Shown piece after piece: positions 60,114-64,000 of a DNA stretch of 64,000 nucleotides. A model generated the notes under the pieces. It did no database searches. It was not told the origin of the DNA and worked only from the letters and a program-made list of their open reading frames with translations. The translations under genes were made by a program, and so were the position numbers. The stretch's first letter is position 1. Every line of letters begins with the position of its first letter. The stretch is from Microbacterium gallinarum (lineage in GTDB: Bacteria; Actinomycetota; Actinomycetes; Actinomycetales; Microbacteriaceae), in NCBI RefSeq assembly GCF_014837165.1, contig NZ_JACSPM010000001.1, positions 401,618-465,617 of the forward strand, given 5' to 3'.

Positions 60114-60131
60114 CAGACGGAGGACGGACTC

Positions 60132-61163
60132 ATGCCCTGGCGGATGCCCTCGGAGACGACGACGCACGAGCGCACGTGGATGGCCTTCCCGCGCGAGGGC
60201 CAGACACTGGGCGACACCCCGGCCGAACAGGAGGAGTGCTACGCCGCGTGGACGGCGACCGCCCATGCCATCGCCGAGTTCGAGCCGGTGACGATGGTCG
60301 TCGACCCGTCCGAGACGGGCCGCGCCCGGCGCATGCTGTCAGGCGAGATCGAGATCGTCGAAGCGCCACTGGACGAGTTCTGGATGCGCGACTTCGGCCC
60401 CACCTTCGTCGTGGACGACGAGCGACCGGGTGTGCTCGGCGCGGTGGACTGGATCTTCAACGGCTGGGGCGCTCCCGAGTGGGCGGAGTGGAGACTCTCC
60501 GCCCAGATCGGGCGCTTCGTGACCGACCTGGTCGGCGCCGAGCCCATCAGCTCGGTGCTCGTGAACGAGGGCGGCGGCATCCACGTCGACGGCGAGGGCA
60601 CCGTGCTGCTGACCGAGACCGTGCAGCTCGATCCGCGCCGCAATCCCTACGCCGACCGCGCGCGCGTCGAGGCCGAACTGGCCCGCACAATCGGCACGAC
60701 CCGCGCCATCTGGCTGCCGCGCGGCCTCACCCGCGACTACGACGACTTCGGCACGAACGGCCACGTCGACATCGTCGCGACCATCCCGTCCCCCGGGCGC
60801 GTGCTGCTGCACCACCAGGGCGACCCCGGGCATCCCGACCACGACGTCACCCGCGAGCTGCGCGCGGTCTTCGAGAACGAGACCGACGCGGCCGGCCGCC
60901 GGTGGGACGTCGTGGACGTCCCCGCCCCGGCGACGCTCCGCGACCACGAGGGCTTCGTCGACTGGAGCTACATCAACCACCTCGTCGTGAACGGCGGCGT
61001 CATCGCGTGCGGATTCGGCGAGGAGGAAGCGGATGCCGCGGCCCGCAGCATCCTGTCGGAGGCGTACCCGGGACGCAGGGTCGTGAGCGTCGACGCGCGG
61101 CCGATCTTCGCCCGCGGCGGCGGCATCCACTGCATCACCCAGCAGCAGCCGGCGGTCGCGTGA
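60132..61163 (+). CDS. aguA: Agmatine deiminase
   Basis: A 343-residue porphyromonas-type PAD superfamily enzyme that converts agmatine to N-carbamoylputrescine and ammonia. Active-site parts: PSETTTHERTWMAFPRE at 6-22, EFWMRDFGPTFVVDD with the catalytic Asp, NEGGGIHVDGEGTVLLTETVQLD, YDDFGTNGHVDIVATI with His, and the catalytic Cys in GGGIHCITQQQP (C334). GGAGGA precedes the ATG. Its stop overlaps the amidase start by one base (TGATG), so the two are coupled. Confidence 0.94.
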   Translation: MPWRMPSETTTHERTWMAFPREGQTLGDTPAEQEECYAAWTATAHAIAEFEPVTMVVDPSETGRARRMLSGEIEIVEAPLDEFWMRDFGPTFVVDDERPGVLGAVDWIFNGWGAPEWAEWRLSAQIGRFVTDLVGAEPISSVLVNEGGGIHVDGEGTVLLTETVQLDPRRNPYADRARVEAELARTIGTTRAIWLPRGLTRDYDDFGTNGHVDIVATIPSPGRVLLHHQGDPGHPDHDVTRELRAVFENETDAAGRRWDVVDVPAPATLRDHEGFVDWSYINHLVVNGGVIACGFGEEEADAAARSILSEAYPGRRVVSVDARPIFARGGGIHCITQQQPAVA

Positions 61164-62887
61164 TGTTCGACGTCGTCGAGGCCACGATCGCCGGGCTGCG
61201 GGCGGCGCTCGAGAGCGGCCAGGTCACCAGCGTCGAACTCGTCCGCGCCTACCTCGCGCGGATCCACGCGTACGACGGCGCCGACACGGCGACCGCGCTC
61301 AACGCGGTGGTCGTGCGCAACCCCGACGCGCCGGCCGAGGCCGAGGCATCCGATGCGCGACGGTCCGCGGGTGAGATCCTCGGGCCGCTCGACGGCATCC
61401 CCTATACCGCCAAGGACAGCTACCTCGTCGCCGGGCTCACCGCCGCCGCCGGCAGCCCCGCGTTCGCCGACCTCGTCGCGCAGCGCGACGCCTTCACGAT
61501 CGAGCGCCTGCGGGCGGGCGGCGCGATCTGCCTCGGACTGACCAACATGCCGCCGATGGCCAACGGCGGCATGCAGCGCGGGGTCTACGGCCGCGCCGAG
61601 AGCCCCTACAACGCGGACTACCTGACGGCGCCCTTCGCGTCGGGCTCGTCCAACGGCTCGGGCACCGCGACCGCTGCGAGCTTCGCGGCGTTCGGACTCG
61701 GCGAGGAGACCTGGTCGAGCGGCCGCGGCCCGGCCTCGAACAACGCCCTGTGCGCCTACACCCCGTCGCGCGGTGTGATCTCGGTACGCGGTAACTGGCC
61801 GCTCGTGCCGACGATGGACGTCGTCGTGCCGCACACGCGCACGATGGCCGACCTGCTCGAGGTGCTCGACGTCGTCGTCGCCGACGACCCCGAGACGCGC
61901 GGCGACTTCTGGCGCGCGCAGCCGTGGATCCCGCTGCCGGCCGCGTCGGACGTCCGGCCGCACTCCTACGCCGCGCTCGGCCGCATCGCCGCCGAGCCCC
62001 GCGACGTGCTCGACGGATGCCGCATCGGCATCCCGCGGATGTACATCAACGCCGACCACGAGGCGGGAACCTCCGAGTCTCCCGGCATCGGAGGGCCCAC
62101 CGGCACCCGCATCGAGACGCGTCCGTCGGTCCTCGCCCTCTGGGAGGCCGCGCGCCGCGACCTCGAGGCGCACGGTGCGACCGTCCTCGAGCTCGACTTC
62201 CCGGTCGTGTCGAACTACGAGGGCGACCGACCGGGCGCCCCCACCATCCGCACGCGCGGCTATGTCACACCCACCTACCTGCAGCGCGAGATCGTCGACC
62301 TGTCGGCGTGGGCGTGGGACGACTTCCTCGACGCGAACGGCGATCCCCGCCTCTCGTCGCTGGCCGACGTCGACGGCACGCAGATCTTCCCCCATCCGGA
62401 GGGCGCCCTCCCCGACCGCTATACGGGCTTCGACGACGACATCGCCGAGTACCCGGCGCATGTGCGCGAGCACCCGGTGGCGTCGATGAACGACATTCCC
62501 GAGCTGGAGGCGGGCCTGCACGGCCTGGAGCGCACGCGGAAGGTCGACCTCGAGGACTGGATGGACGCCCTCGGGCTCGATGCCGTCGTGTTCCCCGCTG
62601 TCGCCGACGTCGGCCCGGCCGACATGGACGTCAACCCCGCATCGGCCGACCTCGGCTGGCGCAACGGGGTCTGGATCGCCAACGGCAATCTCGCGATGCG
62701 GCACCTCGGCATCCCCTCCGTCACGGTGCCGATGGGGCTGATGGACGACATCGGGATGCCGGTGGGTCTCACCTTCTGCGGGCGCGCGCACTCGGACTCG
62801 GCGCTGCTGCAGCTGGCGGCCGCATTCGAGGCCACCGCGCACCGCCGCACCGAGCCCCCGCGCACGCCCCGCCTGCCGTCGGACTGA
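61163..62887 (+). CDS. Amidase-signature family enzyme coupled to aguA
   Basis: A 574-residue amidase-signature hydrolase. The catalytic Lys is in DGIPYTAKDSYLVAG (K84) and cis-Ser S162 in FASGSSNGSGTATAASF. The nucleophile Ser falls in EETWSSGRGPAS, where the common TGGSIR is replaced by TWSSGR (Ser186 proposed); this is an unusual variant. Because it is coupled to agmatine deiminase and no nitrilase-type aguB lies in the window, it may hydrolyse N-carbamoylputrescine, but a ureide or other amide is possible. Confidence is high for the family and low for the substrate. Confidence 0.85.
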   Translation: MFDVVEATIAGLRAALESGQVTSVELVRAYLARIHAYDGADTATALNAVVVRNPDAPAEAEASDARRSAGEILGPLDGIPYTAKDSYLVAGLTAAAGSPAFADLVAQRDAFTIERLRAGGAICLGLTNMPPMANGGMQRGVYGRAESPYNADYLTAPFASGSSNGSGTATAASFAAFGLGEETWSSGRGPASNNALCAYTPSRGVISVRGNWPLVPTMDVVVPHTRTMADLLEVLDVVVADDPETRGDFWRAQPWIPLPAASDVRPHSYAALGRIAAEPRDVLDGCRIGIPRMYINADHEAGTSESPGIGGPTGTRIETRPSVLALWEAARRDLEAHGATVLELDFPVVSNYEGDRPGAPTIRTRGYVTPTYLQREIVDLSAWAWDDFLDANGDPRLSSLADVDGTQIFPHPEGALPDRYTGFDDDIAEYPAHVREHPVASMNDIPELEAGLHGLERTRKVDLEDWMDALGLDAVVFPAVADVGPADMDVNPASADLGWRNGVWIANGNLAMRHLGIPSVTVPMGLMDDIGMPVGLTFCGRAHSDSALLQLAAAFEATAHRRTEPPRTPRLPSD

Positions 62888-62958
62888 CGTCTTCCCCCGC
62901 GCTCCGGGGTGAGCGCCGTCGCCCTGCCCCAAACGCGACCTTGCCGAGGAAGAGCACC

Positions 62959-63027
62959 CGGTATTCAGTGTTGCTATCTACCGGTACCTAGTGTTACCGT
63001 CTACTAGTACTCAGCAACACAGAGTAG
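62959..63027 (+). promoter_or_regulatory. Three 23-bp direct repeats before padR, candidate operator
   Basis: Units at 62959-62981, 62982-63004 and 63005-63027 share [CT]-x-GTA at the start and (T/C)AG near position 9; the first two also share AGTGTT and TCTAC. The third is shorter in identity (AGTACTCAG). GTGTTGCT and AGCAACAC are inverted across the block. It lies directly before the ribosome binding site of padR, matching repeated PadR sites that control padR and a transporter. The preceding 62888-62958 holds only the amidase tail and GC-rich spacer. Confidence 0.6.
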
Positions 63028-63043
63028 ATGGAGGCGATGCGCG

Positions 63044-63406
63044 ATGGGCAATCAGATGACCGAGATGCTCAAGGGCACGCTGGAGGGCATCGTGCTCGCC
63101 ACGCTGTCGGTCCAGCCTGCGTACGGCTACGAGATCACCGCCCGCCTGCGCGACGAGGGCTTCTCGGATCTCGCCGAGGGAACCGTGTACGCCCTCCTCG
63201 TGCGCATCGAGCAGCGCGGGCTCGTCGACGTCGAGAAGGTGCCGTCCGAGAAGGGCCCGCCGCGCAAGGTGTACTCGCTCAACGCGCAGGGCCGCGAGCA
63301 GCTCGCCGAGTTCTGGAGGACCTGGAGCTTCCTCGCAGAACGCATCGAACAGCTCCACCGAAGCACAGACCCAGACCAGGCAGTTCAGACCGAAGGAGAC
63401 CGGTGA
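63044..63406 (+). CDS. PadR-family regulator
   Basis: A 120-residue PadR-like repressor with winged HTH covering most of its length (LKGTLEGIVLATLSVQPAYG, YEITARLRDEGFSDLAEGTVYALLVRIEQRGLV). The motif EGTVYALLVRIEQRGLV is the recognition-wing part. GGAGGCG precedes the ATG. It is followed by DUF1048 and an ABC ATPase, a set seen in gram-positive bacteria where PadR represses a drug-type exporter. Self-repression through the direct repeats is probable. Confidence 0.9.
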   Translation: MGNQMTEMLKGTLEGIVLATLSVQPAYGYEITARLRDEGFSDLAEGTVYALLVRIEQRGLVDVEKVPSEKGPPRKVYSLNAQGREQLAEFWRTWSFLAERIEQLHRSTDPDQAVQTEGDR

Positions 63407-63407
63407 C

Positions 63408-63779
63408 ATGGCCGCGAAGTGGATCGAATTCTTGACCGGCTCGCTCGAGCAGAAGAAGCAGTACAGGCAGGACAAGGCGCGCATCGACGGGCTCCCCGAG
63501 CCCTACGCCACCGCGGCGAAGGCGATGCACCGCTACCTCATGTACTACGGCGGTGTCACCGACGGCGACACCATGACCCAGATGTTCACCGACCTGGCCG
63601 ACCTGTGGGAGCGCGCCGCGGTCGACGGCACGCCGGTGGGCGACATCATCGGCGACGACCCCGTCGAGTTCGCCGAGACGTTCGCCCAGGCCTACGCCGG
63701 CACGCGGTGGATCGACAAGGAGCGCGCTCGCCTCACGAAGGCGATGGACGACGCACAGCGAGAGGACGGCGAGCGATGA
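63408..63779 (+). CDS. DUF1048 family protein
   Basis: A 123-residue helical protein of DUF1048 (PF06304): KWIEFLTGSLEQKKQYRQDK, ATAAKAMHRYLMYYGGV and DPVEFAETFAQAYAGTRWIDKERARL. Proteins of this family are almost always encoded between a PadR regulator and ABC exporter genes, and the function is unknown. ATG at 63408 is 1 bp after the padR stop; its stop overlaps the next start by 4 nt (ATGA). Cytoplasmic; no membrane segment. Confidence 0.88.
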   Translation: MAAKWIEFLTGSLEQKKQYRQDKARIDGLPEPYATAAKAMHRYLMYYGGVTDGDTMTQMFTDLADLWERAAVDGTPVGDIIGDDPVEFAETFAQAYAGTRWIDKERARLTKAMDDAQREDGER

Positions 63780-64000
63780 GCACCTCTGCCGCGATCAGGG
63801 TCGAGGGACTCGAGAAGTCCTTTACCGGCGTCGACGTGCTCACAGGCGTCGACTTCGATGTCGCCGAGGGGAGCATCTTCGCCCTCCTCGGCTCGAACGG
63901 CGCGGGCAAGACCACCGTCGTCCGCATCCTGTCGACCCTCTTGAAGGGCGATGCGGGCAGCGCGACCGTGCATAGCCACGACGTCGAGGCGGAAGCCGCG
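63776..64000 (+). CDS. 5' end of an ABC transporter ATP-binding protein (partial)
   Basis: The first 75 residues are visible: IRVEGLEKSFTGVDVLTGVDF, then FALLGSNGAGKTTVVRILSTLL with Walker A. The pattern of a drug-export type ATPase (CcmA/DrrA-like) is clear; signature and Walker B lie beyond the window end. It follows DUF1048 with a 4-nt overlap and so belongs to the padR operon, which likely continues with an ABC-2 permease. Confidence 0.9.
   Translation, partial: MSTSAAIRVEGLEKSFTGVDVLTGVDFDVAEGSIFALLGSNGAGKTTVVRILSTLLKGDAGSATVHSHDVEAEAA

Overview
The window is high-G+C actinobacterial chromosome, roughly 70% G+C by eye, with GTG starts common and GC-dominated third codon positions. The gene set points to Microbacteriaceae and most likely Microbacterium: NusG with a long acidic N-terminal extension, a secE-nusG-rplK-rplA block next to tRNA-Trp, the MaoC-MaoC-murB operon, and lysG/lysE. 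The genus is an inference from gene style, not from a marker gene. Gene density is high, no phage, integrase, transposase or CRISPR array was found, and the window opens and closes inside genes.

Layout. 1-6.5 kb: tail of an MDR dehydrogenase, the divergent pair lysG/lysE (basic amino-acid export), acylphosphatase, a cystine-type ABC importer (tcyA-tcyB-tcyC, minus strand), a nitronate monooxygenase and a SemiSWEET-like membrane protein. 6.6-7.0 kb: four tandem 100-bp repeats. 7.0-9.9 kb: rplA, rplK, nusG, secE and tRNA-Trp(CCA). 10-11.1 kb: two small divergent genes. 11.2-19.5 kb: a polyamine/GABA catabolic operon on the minus strand (gabT, putrescine oxidase, UspA, APC permease, succinate-semialdehyde dehydrogenase, partly with 4-nt overlaps) with a divergent PucR-type regulator. 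19.7-21.1 kb: a DAO-family FAD oxidoreductase. 21.4-28.3 kb: a sugar system made of a lipoprotein, two permeases and a GH1 glycosidase on plus, and a secreted PF10091-type glycosidase plus TetR regulator on minus; near-identical 28-bp sites stand in front of both arms. 28.5-33.5 kb: a RamB-like regulator divergent from aceB-aceA (glyoxylate shunt). 33.5-37.2 kb: an ABC-2 exporter with its NarL-type two-component system. 37.3-41.4 kb: an aspartate-type aminotransferase and an OmpR-type two-component system with a secreted PepSY protein. 41.6-43.6 kb: murB and two MaoC-fold dehydratase subunits. 43.6-45.3 kb: TauE and a DUF2510 protein. 45.3-52.8 kb: a second sugar system (isomerase, Gfo/Idh/MocA dehydrogenase and binding protein on minus; RbsA-like ATPase, RbsC-like permease and ROK repressor on plus). 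52.8-55.2 kb: SDR, amino-acid-binding-like lipoprotein and CDF transporter. 55.5-56.8 kb: heme-oxygenase-fold diiron protein coupled to a CDGSH protein. 56.9-63 kb: glycosyltransferase, F420-type oxidoreductase, isochorismatase/TetR, and agmatine deiminase with an amidase-signature enzyme. 63-64 kb: PadR, DUF1048 and the start of an ABC ATPase.

How the parts fit. Agmatine deiminase (60.1 kb), the adjacent amidase (a hypothesis), putrescine oxidase, GabT and the dehydrogenase could together take agmatine through putrescine and GABA to succinate; aceB-aceA would support growth on two-carbon units. Two separate carbohydrate systems each have their own regulator and candidate operators.

Structure beyond genes. 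At least eleven genes have a TAnnnT-type -10 box 5-7 nt before the start codon, which implies leaderless mRNAs. Many intergenic gaps hold long-arm palindromes spanning about 48-64 bp, most with different arm sequences. Candidate operators were found for the TetR, PucR, ROK, OmpR-type, PadR and RamB-like regulators. A run of 26 G at 47.6 kb may be real or a sequencing artefact.
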